Shown: positions 1 to 7,415 of the stretch, in pieces | Layout of the letters: each line of letters starts with the position of its first letter | Numbering within the stretch: the first letter of the stretch is position 1 | IMG/VR virus record: IMGVR_UViG_3300046517_002960 | Coordinates: 124,001-188,000 of that record | Length of the DNA stretch: 64,000 nt | Source: a virus | Strand: one strand, 5' to 3' | Notes under the pieces: model-generated | What the model was told of the DNA's origin: nothing | Databases searched by the model: none | Seen by the model: the letters and a program-made list of their open reading frames with translations, nothing else | Made by a program: the position numbers and the translations under genes

Positions 1-84
1 CCGTCCGACCGGCCCGGCCGGGTCGCTCAGCATCGCTTCCACGTCGCCGGGGCTGATGCGGAGGCTCCCCAGGTTGCGGGGCAT
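1..84 (-). CDS. Neck-type (HK97 gp10-like) protein, N-terminal fragment
   Basis: Only the first 28 codons lie in the window; the gene continues past the left edge. The ATG at 84 follows a GGGAAC ribosome site and lies just after the tail assembly chaperone stop. The pattern I-S-P-x-D-V-x-x-M-L and G-P-V resembles the start of small head-tail joining proteins of actinophages. A tape measure gene would also be expected near here, so the identity is an inference from a short fragment. Confidence 0.35.
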   Translation of the reverse strand, partial: MPRNLGSLRISPGDVEAMLSDPAGPVGR

Positions 85-99
85 CTCAGCGTTCCCTGC

Positions 100-899
100 T
101 CATCGTTCCGGCCACCGGAAATCACCGTCCTCGTACAGGGTCTTGTCGTCCGGGGCCACCGGGGCTTCCGGGTCCTCGAACGCGATGCCGGCCGCCTCCT
201 GGTGGGCGCGCAGCGCGATGACGGCGGCCTCCTCCGGGTTCTCGGCCATCCCCAGGCTGATATCCAGCTGCTCCAGCTCCTCGTCGCTCTCGCACCGGTC
301 GGCCAGCATGGAGTACGCGACGTTGCAGGCCTGCCGCGGGGTCAGCGCCTCGAGCCCGCGCGCCGACGAGCGGAGGAGCGTGCCGTCGACCCGGCCCGCG
401 AACCTGGCTGTCCAGGCGAGGAGCGCGACGGCTGCTCGGTAGGGCGGCCGGCCACCATCTCGATGACCTTGGTCACCACGTCCATCAGGTCGTCTGCGCC
501 GGCCTTGGACTCGCAGGCGTGGTCCTCGAACGCGCGCCAGTCGCCCGCGTCGAACTCCGGGCACGCCTGGGCCGACCCGGCCTTGCAGTCCTCGCACTCC
601 CCGCAGCCGGGGCTGCCCGGGTGGATGCAGTCCTTGAGCATGGAGTACAGCGCGCCGAGCGCCCGCGGGTCCTGCACGTTCACGTCGGCGAACGCGGAGA
701 ACTTGAGCAACGGCATCAGGCCGATCTTCTCGGCGATGCGGAACCGCCGGCCGGCGAGCTCCACGGTCCGCTCGCTGGTGACGATCTTGTCCGCGACGAC
801 GATCTCGGTGGGCGGTGGCGGCTCCACGCCCGCCACGGCGCCCTGGATCCCGGCGAGCTCGGCGTCGAAGTCGATGTCCAGCCCTGCTTCCTCGGACAC
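100..899 (-). CDS. Tail assembly chaperone, long form by -1 frameshift (GT-like)
   Basis: The span is 3n+2 bases, as expected for one -1 slip. The downstream frame is open to 100 and encodes a folded-looking domain (LTPRQACNVAYSMLADR, then DEELEQLDISLG). In long-tailed phages the G gene is extended into T by programmed -1 frameshifting at a fixed low frequency. I could not pin the slippery site; candidates lie between about 345 and 470, where the first frame becomes low-complexity. The alternative is that the two frames are separate genes. Confidence 0.5.
342..899 (-). CDS. Tail assembly chaperone, short form (G-like)
   Basis: 185-residue acidic protein beginning MSEEAGLDIDFDAELAG. It contains a Cys cluster (CGECEDC, then further Cys) and ends in a low-complexity Ser/Arg tail. 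Position between the major tail protein and the next tail gene, and the overlap with an open -1 frame, match the G/GT chaperone pair of long-tailed phages, which guides tape-measure folding and tail assembly in the cytoplasm. The tail after about residue 150 (AGRPTEQPS) is typical of the short form. Confidence 0.6.
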   Translation of the reverse strand: MSEEAGLDIDFDAELAGIQGAVAGVEPPPPTEIVVADKIVTSERTVELAGRRFRIAEKIGLMPLLKFSAFADVNVQDPRALGALYSMLKDCIHPGSPGCGECEDCKAGSAQACPEFDAGDWRAFEDHACESKAGADDLMDVVTKVIEMVAGRPTEQPSRSSPGQPGSRAGSTARSSARRRAGSRR

Positions 900-964
900 G
901 GGCTGCTCCTCTCATGACGAAGGGCGCAGCTCCCCCGCGCTGCCGCGGGGGCCGTGCGTGAATG

Positions 965-978
965 TCCGGCCGGCCGGA
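965..978. repeat. Dispersed palindrome copy 1
   Basis: Core TCCGGCCGGCCGGA just 3' of the major tail protein stop (read leftward). The right flank GAGAATC is kept and the left flank is not. Four more copies lie at 3071, 37003, 48563 and 56209. Here it could end transcription of the tail gene. Confidence 0.6.
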
Positions 979-981
979 GAA

Positions 982-2007
982 TCAGGTGCCGGGCAGGCCG
1001 TAGACCGGGTAGCGCGCGATGCGGCTGGCCGCGTTCCATGTCGACTTGAGTGACACGGCTGCCGTGACACCGCCAGTGACACTGTAGTCAGGCAGAATGG
1101 TGCCGAAGAAGTACTGCGGCAGCTGTGACGGAAGCGACGACGGGTAAAGATAGAAGTTGCGCGGCAGGCCGTCAGTGGCTGATACGTACGTTTGCGTTGT
1201 AGCGGTGTCGTAGAAGCCGCTGAAGTCTCCTGAGGCGTCCGGGAGTCCTGCGACCCAGATGAGGTTCTGGTCCGATCTGTTACCTCTCGCCCCTGCGAGC
1301 GAGCGGGCCAGTCATTTCTGCTGGCCTCTGCATATCTCTATGCAGGCCGGACTGTATCTTCACCCGCGTGGGGTGCCGCGTACACAGTCTCTGAACCTTC
1401 TCGTCGGCTTGCGCCAGGCGAGCTCGGCTGCTGATTACCCCTGCTGGCTGCTTTTCGGACCGTCGCGCTCGCGCTTTCGCGCCACGCTGTGGTGCAGCCA
1501 GGTGACCCGGGCGTCCCAGCAATTCTCGCAGTTTTCACAGTAGAATCACTTCTACCGGGGGCAAACACCCATAGCAGTTACATCAACTTTCGCAACTGTA
1601 AAATTGATGCTCCAGGCGCTCAAAAACGCCATGGGACTCGCTGTTGGATTGGCGCCACCTGGGCCATCTACAGCCACATAGGCGATGCCGTTTCGCGTTC
1701 TGTTACCTCTCGCCTAAGCGAGCGGGCAGGTCGTTTCCGCCTGCCTCTGCATATCTCTATGCAGACCGGACCATATCTTCACCCGCATGGGGTGCCACGT
1801 ACATGGTCTCTGAACCTTCTCGTCGGGGCTGACCCAGGCGAGCTCGGCTGCTGATTGCCCCTGCCGGCCACTTCTCAGAACCGTCGCGCCCGGGCTTTCG
1901 CCCCACGCTGTGGTGTGACCGGGTGATGCGGGTGTTCCAGCAATTCTCGCGGTTTGCACTGAAAGATCGCTCTCTCAGGCGGCCAGCCGACCGTGAATAC
2001 GACTCAT
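982..2007 (-). CDS. Major tail (tube) protein, interrupted by two group I introns
   Basis: Three exons on the minus strand: 2007-1985, 1699-1571 and 1276-982. Joined they give 447 bases (148 residues) in frame. The protein starts MSRIHGRLTRNGIAYVAV and continues through SAWSINFTVAKVDVTAIS, DQNLIWVAGLPDASGDFSGF and FYLYP, the pattern of actinophage tail-tube proteins. Exon phases agree: both introns follow the second base of a codon and both upstream exons end in T. The start follows GGGAAAGG. The 5' junction of the upstream intron is less certain than the other three junctions. In-frame stops just past each exon end show the unspliced RNA cannot make this protein. Confidence 0.82.
1277..1570 (-). 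ncRNA. Group I intron B in major tail gene
   Basis: 294 bases ending in G after GGTAACA. Core signatures on the minus strand are AATCAGCAGCCGAG, AAGGTTCAGAGACT and GTGAAGATACAGTCC, matching the Q/R/S regions of bacterial group I introns. P7 pairs GACTGT with ACAGTC. P1 can form between the exon end ACTGCTAT and GTAGAAGT inside the intron, with a U-G pair exactly at the splice site and one mismatch. No reading frame inside looks real. It excises itself from mRNA with guanosine as cofactor. Confidence 0.85.
1700..1984 (-). ncRNA. Group I intron A in major tail gene
   Basis: 285 bases, clearly homologous to intron B along most of its length. The P7 strands differ from B but still pair (GACCAT with ATGGTC), a compensatory change that argues for a working ribozyme. 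It ends GGTAACAG as B does. The 5' boundary at GGTCGGCT is set by protein reading frame; I did not find a clean P1 helix, so it may be off by a few bases. Confidence 0.8.
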
Positions 2008-2193
2008 GTATCCACACCTTTCCCTGCCTGCGCAGAGATGCCGAGGCCAGCCAAGCTGGTAACAGCCGTTAGACCGGGCACCGGACTCCGCGGAACGTGA
2101 GTAACGGAGCCGGCTCCGCCATCCGTGCAGACCCTGGACCGGGGGCAGCTACGGGGCCACGGCAGCTATCAGGAGTAACGATAACGCAGTCAG

Positions 2194-2202
2194 TTTGTGG
2201 AC
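2194..2202. promoter_or_regulatory. Single DnaA-box-like 9-mer
   Basis: TGTGGACAA is the complement of the actinobacterial DnaA box TTGTCCACA. A near match (TGTGGACAT) lies at about 2519-2527. Two boxes are too few to call an origin. Confidence 0.2.
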
Positions 2203-2211
2203 AATGAGAGC

Positions 2212-2516
2212 ATGAGCGATCCCGGCACGGAAAGGTGGCTGCCGCTGCCCGGGTACGCGGGTTTTACGAAGTGAGCGATCAGGGCCGCGTGTACTCCCTG
2301 CCCAGGGCGGCGACACGCGGGGGCCTGCTCAGGCTGTCCGTAAATTCCCGCGGTTACCGGCACGCGGCGCTGTGCAAGTACGGCCGGGTGCGCGTCATCC
2401 CGGCCGGGCGCCTGGTCCTGATGACGTTTGACCGCCCGCCGCGGCCCGGCGAGCGGGCGCTGCACGGCCCCGGCGGGCCGGGAGATGACAGCCGGGCCAA
2501 CCTGCGGTGGGGGTAG
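2212..2516 (+). CDS. NUMOD4/HNH-type homing endonuclease, frame broken near 2265
   Basis: The ATG at 2212 reads MSDPGTERWLPLPGYAG, then a stop. The shifted frame continues FYEVSDQGRVYSL, SRGYRHAAL and GDDSRANLRWG, the NUMOD4 motif followed by the HNH_3-like C-terminus (nicking endonuclease family that spreads introns). The span is 3n+2, one base short. At the break the sequence GGGTTTT in the right register is a classic -1 slippery heptamer; loss of one T would give the same picture. Next to two group I introns it may serve their mobility. The His of the usual H-N-H is reduced to LHGPGG. Confidence 0.65.
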
Positions 2517-2555
2517 TTTGTGGACATGGCGGCCCGCCTGTGGTGAGGTGAGAGC

Positions 2556-3056
2556 GTGGACAGCGAGGCCGTCAGGTCCGCGGCGCTGATCGCTGCCTCC
2601 TCCGTCGTCCCGCGAGGGACCAGCGCGCCAGACCTGACCCAGTACGCAGGACAGCTGATCCCGTGGATTACCGCAGCCCCGACCGCCGGGCTGGACGTGA
2701 CCGTGCTCCTGGACGGCACGCTCATCCTGCACAGCTCACACGGAGGAGAAATGGCCTTCACCGCCGCCGTCACCGATACCAGCGTCGTCATCACCGGCAC
2801 CTGCAAGGACGCCGGGGGCAACGCGACCGGCGAGCAGGTCCGCTGGACTACCGACGACCCGAATGGCACCATCCTGGCCCCGTCCGTCTCCGCCAACTCC
2901 GGTACCTGGACCGGCACGGTCACCGGCACTACCGGTACCGTCAACGTCTCCGCGAACGCCGCGCAGACCGCGGGCGTGCCGCCGTTCCTGGCCCAGGTCA
3001 CGGTCGGCCCCGGCCCTACCGTCACCATCGAGGGCGATGTGGTCATTAACCACTGA
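2556..3056 (+). CDS. Ig-like-fold surface protein, hypothetical
   Basis: 166 residues from GTG 2556, Ser/Thr/Val/Gly-rich beta-type sequence ending VTVGPGPTVTIEGDVVINH. A strong GGAGGAG site precedes an in-frame ATG at 2751, giving a 101-residue Ig-like domain (GTCKDAGGNATGEQVRWTTD); that shorter product may be the main one. Likely a decoration domain as found on phage capsids or tails. It is followed directly by a palindrome plus T-run that fits a terminator. Confidence 0.6.
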   Translation: MDSEAVRSAALIAASSVVPRGTSAPDLTQYAGQLIPWITAAPTAGLDVTVLLDGTLILHSSHGGEMAFTAAVTDTSVVITGTCKDAGGNATGEQVRWTTDDPNGTILAPSVSANSGTWTGTVTGTTGTVNVSANAAQTAGVPPFLAQVTVGPGPTVTIEGDVVINH

Positions 3057-3067
3057 CCCGGGCCTGA

Positions 3068-3090
3068 TTCTCCGGCCGGCCGGATTTTTC
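3068..3090 (+). terminator. Palindrome copy 2 with T-run, likely terminator
   Basis: ATTCTCCGGCCGGCCGGA followed by TTTTTC directly after the stop at 3056. This is the only copy of the dispersed palindrome with a U-run, so here it should act as an intrinsic terminator of the rightward gene. It also lies at the 3' end of the leftward HNH gene. Confidence 0.65.
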
Positions 3091-3523
3091 AGGCAGCTTC
3101 CGCCTCATCGCAATCGCATCTCCCTGTGCGCGCCTGCGCCAGGCGGCAGTTGGCGCACAGGACCCGCCAGCCGGGCGGCCAGCCCTGCTTGCGAAGCTGG
3201 AACGCCCGGGGGAACCCGCCGCCGCTATCGCTGCCCGGTTTGTCCCGGCCCGTGCTCACCAGCATGAGCACCACGGCCCGGGACGTGCCGCAGCACTCGC
3301 ACTGGCTGTCGCCGTACACGGCCAGGGCCTCGGCGACGACTTTGGACTGGTAGGTGGCGCACCGCTCGGCGTTGCACGTGCTGCACGCCGCCGCCCGGCC
3401 GTCCTTCGCCCGCTTGTTCACCGGGAAGTCGTCTTCGAGATCCTTGACCAGCCCGCAGCCAGAGCAGCGCTTCATCCCCTCCGGCACCGGCCCGGCTGCG
3501 GCGGTATCCGTGACATCGGGCAT
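3089..3523 (-). CDS. Zinc-finger HNH / endonuclease VII-like protein
   Basis: 144 residues. Cys pairs near the N-terminus (KRCSGCGLVKDLEDDF, then CSTCNAERC) and C-terminus (CECCGTSRA, LCANCRLAQAR) match the layout of recombination endonuclease VII and HNH proteins of actinophages. It probably cleaves DNA. It lies between the tail genes and a glycosyltransferase on the same strand. Final Asp/His catalytic residues are not obvious, so activity is uncertain. Confidence 0.6.
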   Translation of the reverse strand: MPDVTDTAAAGPVPEGMKRCSGCGLVKDLEDDFPVNKRAKDGRAAACSTCNAERCATYQSKVVAEALAVYGDSQCECCGTSRAVVLMLVSTGRDKPGSDSGGGFPRAFQLRKQGWPPGWRVLCANCRLAQARTGRCDCDEAEAA

Positions 3524-3600
3524 ATTGTTAGCTTAGCTTATCTGCACTGGCAGGGCATACTGTTAGACGCCCGCCTATACGAAAGTGACCCAGGCCTGTC

Positions 3601-3768
3601 ATGAATGACGCTAATTACCGCGAGCTGATCAGCCTGCTGGAACGGATTGCGGACGCCCTGGAACGCATAGCCGCCAAGCTGACTGCTGAGGAAGGCTCAC
3701 ACGGTTCCGGCGCACGCTTGAAGGGCCTGCCCGATTTGCGCGCCCCGAAAGCGTCTGACGGCGAGTAA
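3601..3768 (+). CDS. Small coiled protein, hypothetical
   Basis: 55 residues starting MNDANYRELISLLERIAD. The first 30 residues are an amphipathic helix (LLERIADALERIAAKL), likely a short coiled coil. The ribosome site is weak. It faces the leftward gene that ends at 3778, so the two converge with 9 bases between them. Confidence 0.5.
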   Translation: MNDANYRELISLLERIADALERIAAKLTAEEGSHGSGARLKGLPDLRAPKASDGE

Positions 3769-3777
3769 CCTGGCCCC

Positions 3778-4845
3778 TTACAGCTTCTCGATCAAGCCGA
3801 GCAGCCGCTTCGCGTTGTTCTCGAACGTGCGGTCCGCGACCGCTAGCCGGGCCTTCGCCGCCATTTCCTCCCGCTCGGCGTCATGCGACAGCAGCCAGCG
3901 CAGCTTCTCCGACGCGTCGCCGGGGCCGCTGAACGACGGCAGGATCTTCCCGAACAGCTCGTCAGATTCCGGCCGCGGGTCGCGCAGGAACGGCAGGCCT
4001 GTCGCCGCCAGCTCGATCTCCCGCGGGCCGCACGCCCAGCCCTGGCCGTCCCAGTCCTCGGTGCCCTCGCGCCGGTAGAAGTTCAGCCCGGCCTTCGCGT
4101 GCCGGTACAGCTCGGCCGCCTGCGGGTTGTCGATGCAGTCCGGTTCGCCCAGCGGAGTGCCCACGTACCGGGCGGCGGGCGAGGCAGGATCCAGCTTGCC
4201 CCAGTCGTTCCCGGCCAGCAGCACGTCCAGCCCGGACAGGTCCATCTGCTCGAAGAACGCGATCCTGGAGGCGAACGCGGTGCCGATGAAGCACAGGTCG
4301 CTGGCCAGTTCCGGGTCGCGCGGCCCGCTCCGCGGATAATGCACCGATGGCCGGAAGGCATGCGGCATGTACTCAGCGGCTGTGACATCGCGGAACGCCT
4401 CCAGGTTCGCGGGATCGTTCAGCAGGGCCAGATCCGCGAATGCAGCCCGCGGCAGCTGTTCATTGTCTTGATACGGCGATTCAGTAAAGTGCATCACGGT
4501 CCTGAAGTTACGGCTGCGCATCAGCTGCATGTACGCCGCGGTCATGTAGAACCCGCTGATCATCAGGACCACGTCTGGCCAGAAGGTCAGCAGCGCGTGC
4601 GAGATGCCCTGCAGGGCCGCCATGAAGACCTGCTCCTGGGACATCGCGTTCCGCACGACCGGCAGTCCCGTCTCGTCCTTCTCGCCTGTGTCGATCAGGG
4701 CGTTGGAGTAGAAGATGAGGCGGTCATTGAGGTTGTAGATCTGCGCGTCGCAGCCGAGTTCACGCAGTCCCTCGCACCAGCCGACCGCCACGTCATGCAC
4801 GCTGAAATCGGGTAAAGGCCCGGGGTGAACGATGAGGACACGCAT
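3778..4845 (-). CDS. CgeB-like GT-B glycosyltransferase
   Basis: 355 residues. N-terminal Rossmann-like start MRVLIVHPGPLPDF, and a C-terminal half with CFIGTAFASR, HAKAGLNFYRR and a glycosyl_trans_1_2-type end (ELAATGLPFLRDPRPESDEL). This matches the CgeB / DUF3880 glycosyltransferase group. It would transfer a nucleotide-activated sugar, plausibly onto virion protein or cell-surface acceptors, and fits the other sugar genes at 24 and 40-48 kb. Intact; start chosen at the ATG before the Rossmann strand. Confidence 0.75.
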   Translation of the reverse strand: MRVLIVHPGPLPDFSVHDVAVGWCEGLRELGCDAQIYNLNDRLIFYSNALIDTGEKDETGLPVVRNAMSQEQVFMAALQGISHALLTFWPDVVLMISGFYMTAAYMQLMRSRNFRTVMHFTESPYQDNEQLPRAAFADLALLNDPANLEAFRDVTAAEYMPHAFRPSVHYPRSGPRDPELASDLCFIGTAFASRIAFFEQMDLSGLDVLLAGNDWGKLDPASPAARYVGTPLGEPDCIDNPQAAELYRHAKAGLNFYRREGTEDWDGQGWACGPREIELAATGLPFLRDPRPESDELFGKILPSFSGPGDASEKLRWLLSHDAEREEMAAKARLAVADRTFENNAKRLLGLIEKL

Positions 4846-4864
4846 GGGCTGTAACCACCCCCTC

Positions 4865-5296
4865 TTAGATCGCTCCGCAGTTCAGGTTCAGCCGGCACCC
4901 GAAGTAAATAATGCCGCTGTACTCCACGCGCCCGTAGCTGTCGGCGCTGACCGGCTCGCACCATTCCACCTGCCCGCCGAGCGAGGTGTCCTTCAGGATC
5001 GCGGCCGGGATGGACTGGCCGGACCCGTCGCCGTGGTCGATGCCGAGGTAAGCGTCCAGCGCCCGCTGGGAGGCGTCGACCGGCGCCGCGTCGGTGATCA
5101 GGATCAGCACCATCAGGTTGAGCGTGAAGGTCTCGTCCATGGTGGAGCCGTACTGCAGGAACGGGCCGGCCCGGCCGGGCAGCACGACGGCGCACGGCGG
5201 GGTGACCTGATCCCGGGCCTGCCCCATCGCGCGCAGCCCGGTGTGCGCGGTGATCTGCGCGGCCAGCGCGTTGGTGACGGCAACCAGGTCCGCGAT
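4865..5296 (-). CDS. Tail terminator-like protein
   Basis: About 143 residues. The middle (TPPCAVVLPGRAGPFLQYG) and end (VEYSGIIYFGCRLNLNC) resemble tail completion proteins of siphoviruses that cap the tail tube. It follows the upstream gene with the junction TAATC, where TAATG would be expected, so the start is unclear: an ATC codon, a downstream CTG or ATG, or a base error. Position between connector and tail tube genes supports the call. Confidence 0.55.
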   Translation of the reverse strand: MADLVAVTNALAAQITAHTGLRAMGQARDQVTPPCAVVLPGRAGPFLQYGSTMDETFTLNLMVLILITDAAPVDASQRALDAYLGIDHGDGSGQSIPAAILKDTSLGGQVEWCEPVSADSYGRVEYSGIIYFGCRLNLNCGAI

Positions 5297-5511
5297 TACT
5301 CCTCGCCCCCGTCCCACTCCCAGCCGCAGCCGCTGAGGCCGGCCCCGGCTCCCGGGACGGGATGCCAGTACAGGTGCACGGCCAGCGCCGTCAGCAGCGC
5401 GGGCGCGAGCACCCGGTGCCGCTGGCAGAGCCGGGTGACGGTCGGCAGCCTCCCGGTGGCGATCGCCGCGACCTCGTACCCGCAGATCGCTGCGGCGGCC
5501 CACTTAGCCAC
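5296..5511 (-). CDS. Hypothetical protein
   Basis: 71 residues from a GTG, overlapping the upstream gene by 8 bases. Starts VAKWAAAAICGYEVAAIATG; the middle is hydrophobic (LAPALLTALAVHLYW) and could cross a membrane once. Position among connector genes suggests a head-tail joining role, but no family is recognised. Confidence 0.55.
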   Translation of the reverse strand: MAKWAAAAICGYEVAAIATGRLPTVTRLCQRHRVLAPALLTALAVHLYWHPVPGAGAGLSGCGWEWDGGEE

Positions 5512-5773
5512 CAGGGGCCTCGCAGGCGCAGCCAGGCCCGTGCACCATGACCCCGGTGACCGACCGGTAGCAGGCAGGCGCAGGCACGAAATCGTCCTCC
5601 GGGCCGGTCTCCCAGGTCATGAACCCGGTATGCCGGAAGCCGGCGCGCTTCAGCTCCCGCACGGTCCGCGGCCACGTGATGAACTCGCGTACCTGCCAGC
5701 AGGCGTACAGCCACAGCGGCACGGTACGGTCCGGCGGCGCGGGACATCCGCTGCTGCACGCGCGGTCACCCAT
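5504..5773 (-). CDS. Hypothetical protein
   Basis: 89 residues with six Cys, starting MGDRACSSGCPAPPDRTV and ending HGPGCACEAPGG. It overlaps both neighbours by 8 bases, which argues for coupled translation. Motifs WPRTVRELKRAGFRH suggest a small folded alpha/beta domain. Function unknown. Confidence 0.55.
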   Translation of the reverse strand: MGDRACSSGCPAPPDRTVPLWLYACWQVREFITWPRTVRELKRAGFRHTGFMTWETGPEDDFVPAPACYRSVTGVMVHGPGCACEAPGG

Positions 5774-6050
5774 AGCCAGCCACTGCCCCGGGCCTGGCCC
5801 AGCCGTCCGGCGGGTCCGTCACCCAGTCCGCGGGGTCCCGGCCGGCGTTCGGGCAGCCGCCGCCGTGGCCGCCCCCGCCCTGGGCGTAGCAGACGCCGCA
5901 CTCCGGGATCCCGGTGAGGCTGCCGGTGCCGCCCGGGCCGACCTGCCCGTGATCCGGGTCGTCGTACGCGTACGGCGCCGGGCTCAGCGGGCCTGCCGCG
6001 ATCGGCCCCGGATCCGGCGGGCTGCCCCGGCGCTTGCGCGGCGGGCTCAC
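5766..6050 (-). CDS. Hypothetical Gly/Pro-rich protein
   Basis: 94 residues from a GTG that overlaps the upstream stop (GTGA). Starts VSPPRKRRGSPPDPG; one CGVCYAQGGGGHGGGC Cys/Gly segment could bind metal. Low complexity; no family recognised. Confidence 0.5.
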   Translation of the reverse strand: MSPPRKRRGSPPDPGPIAAGPLSPAPYAYDDPDHGQVGPGGTGSLTGIPECGVCYAQGGGGHGGGCPNAGRDPADWVTDPPDGWARPGAVAGYG

Positions 6051-6280
6051 TTACCCGGCTTCCTGCCCGCGGCCTTCTTCTTGCCCGCGGCCACGGGCTT
6101 GCCGGCAGCTGCCACGGGCTTGCCGGCAGCGGGGACGGGCTTGCCAGGCGCGGGCTTGCCGAAGGGCGCCGCCTGCTTGCCGCTGAATGGCAATGCCTTG
6201 CCGTCCGGGGGTGCTTTCGCCGGGGTCTTGTCCCGGGCCTTGCCCTTGGGCTTGGCGGGCGGGGGCTTGCTCGTCGCCAT
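6047..6280 (-). CDS. Lys/Ala/Pro-rich basic tail protein
   Basis: 77 residues, almost entirely K, A, P and G, with repeats of GKPVAAAGKPVAAGKKK. It resembles histone-tail-like nucleic-acid-binding segments. It could neutralise packaged DNA or be a flexible linker protein; both are inference from composition. Confidence 0.5.
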   Translation of the reverse strand: MATSKPPPAKPKGKARDKTPAKAPPDGKALPFSGKQAAPFGKPAPGKPVPAAGKPVAAAGKPVAAGKKKAAGRKPGK

Positions 6281-6334
6281 GGATCCTCCTCATCGGTTAC
6301 TGCGGGGCTCCCTCGCAGCAGTTATCGCAGCGCA

Positions 6335-6982
6335 CTACTCCCCCTCCCACTCCAGCCACCAGGCCTCCTCCGGGGCGCCGCGCCAGGGCAGCAGCGCGCA
6401 CCACGGCACCAGCAGGCCCCAGGAGATCGCCCCGGCTCCGTCCGGGTGCGCGAGGACGGCATGGTAGCCCTGCGGCAGGCTCAGCCCGTAGACCAGGCCG
6501 GGGGCCTCGGTGTCCGGGTCGCACCGCTCGAAGTGGGCTAGTTTCTCCCCGGTCCCGGGAAATCCTTCCGCCCGGACGTACTCGAGCAGGTCAGCCATGG
6601 TCGCGGCCTGGACTGATTTCCAGAGCTCGAGCACGGAGTCGTCCGCTACCCAGGTTCCGGTGAACGCGGCCAGGTGGGCGGCGACCGCGACGGGGCCGCA
6701 GACGGGCAGCGCGTGAAGATCCAGGGCCTTACCGGGCCTGACGCCGTACCGGGTCCAGGTGTCCGGGGCCGGGGCCTTCGGCTTCTTCGCCGCCTTGTAC
6801 GCCTTGCCCTGGGCGCGCAGGTGCGTCGCGGTCCGCGCCTTGGCCAGGTTCCGGCGGGACGCGGCCAGCTGCTTCTCCGTCCGCGGCCGGCCCTTCAGCG
6901 CCTTCCGGGCCTTGACCAGGTTGCCCCGGTCGGCGGCCAGCTGCTTGCCGGTGATGTGCGATCCCCGTGCCCTGGCTGTCAC
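6335..6982 (-). CDS. Hypothetical protein with basic repeats
   Basis: 215 residues from GTG, after AGGTGGTGA. The N-terminus has two repeats (KQLAADRGNLVKARKALKG and KQLAASRRNLAKARTATH), then a Lys linker, then a globular part with LPVCGPVAVAAHLAAFTG and WGLLVPWCALLPW. The Cys/His-like layout of the second part recalls peptidase-like folds but no catalytic set is certain. Confidence 0.55.
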   Translation of the reverse strand: MTARARGSHITGKQLAADRGNLVKARKALKGRPRTEKQLAASRRNLAKARTATHLRAQGKAYKAAKKPKAPAPDTWTRYGVRPGKALDLHALPVCGPVAVAAHLAAFTGTWVADDSVLELWKSVQAATMADLLEYVRAEGFPGTGEKLAHFERCDPDTEAPGLVYGLSLPQGYHAVLAHPDGAGAISWGLLVPWCALLPWRGAPEEAWWLEWEGE

Positions 6983-6985
6983 GTC

Positions 6986-7156
6986 TCACCACCTGAATTC
7001 GAAGCGCCGGTATCCGAGGGTGATCAGCACGCCGGGCCGCTCGCCGCGATGCAGCGGGTAGATCATCCAGACCGGCCAGGCGTCCGGGTCGGCCCGGTTC
7101 ACGTGCAGCTTCAGCCGCCTGCCCAGGGTCCAGGTGCGGTACGGGGTGGCGGCCAT
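6986..7156 (-). CDS. Hypothetical protein
   Basis: 56 residues, MAATPYRTWTLGRRLKLHVN to RRFEFRW. The start overlaps the upstream stop as TGATG. Basic and aromatic; function unknown. Confidence 0.5.
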   Translation of the reverse strand: MAATPYRTWTLGRRLKLHVNRADPDAWPVWMIYPLHRGERPGVLITLGYRRFEFRW

Positions 7157-7326
7157 CAGGGCAGCTCCCATCGGCGGTCCCGGCGGCCCTCGGCTATGCG
7201 GGCGGCCCGTTCAAACGCTCCGTTCCGCCCGCATAGCCAGCAGGATGGCCGGGGAAGCGGCCAGGGATGTTCCGGGCACGGCCGCTGCTGCGCGCGGATG
7301 GCAGCCGCGATTTCCCGGCCGGTCAC
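7156..7326 (-). CDS. Small CxxC protein
   Basis: 56 residues from GTG overlapping the upstream stop (GTGA). Contains CPEHPWPLPRPSCWLCGRNGAFERAARIAE, a typical small zinc-knuckle pattern (C..H..C..C) of actinophage proteins. Confidence 0.5.
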   Translation of the reverse strand: MTGREIAAAIRAQQRPCPEHPWPLPRPSCWLCGRNGAFERAARIAEGRRDRRWELP

Positions 7327-7415
7327 CGGCTCCGCCCCCCGCGGACCGCGCCGCTGGCCTTCGGGATGATCACCGGGACCAGCGCGGAGCAGTTGACGGT
7401 GGTCAGGACGAACAT
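7323..7415 (-). CDS. Very small hypothetical protein
   Basis: 30 residues, MFVLTTVNCSALVPVIIPKA then GGRSR. Both ends overlap neighbours (TGATG and GTGA), the main reason to accept it. Hydrophobic N-terminal half. Confidence 0.4.
   Translation of the reverse strand: MFVLTTVNCSALVPVIIPKASGAVRGGRSR

Noticed and set aside
2180-2530. Replication origin
   Set aside because: Only one exact DnaA box and one near match; no repeats, no AT-rich unwinding stretch, no replication genes.
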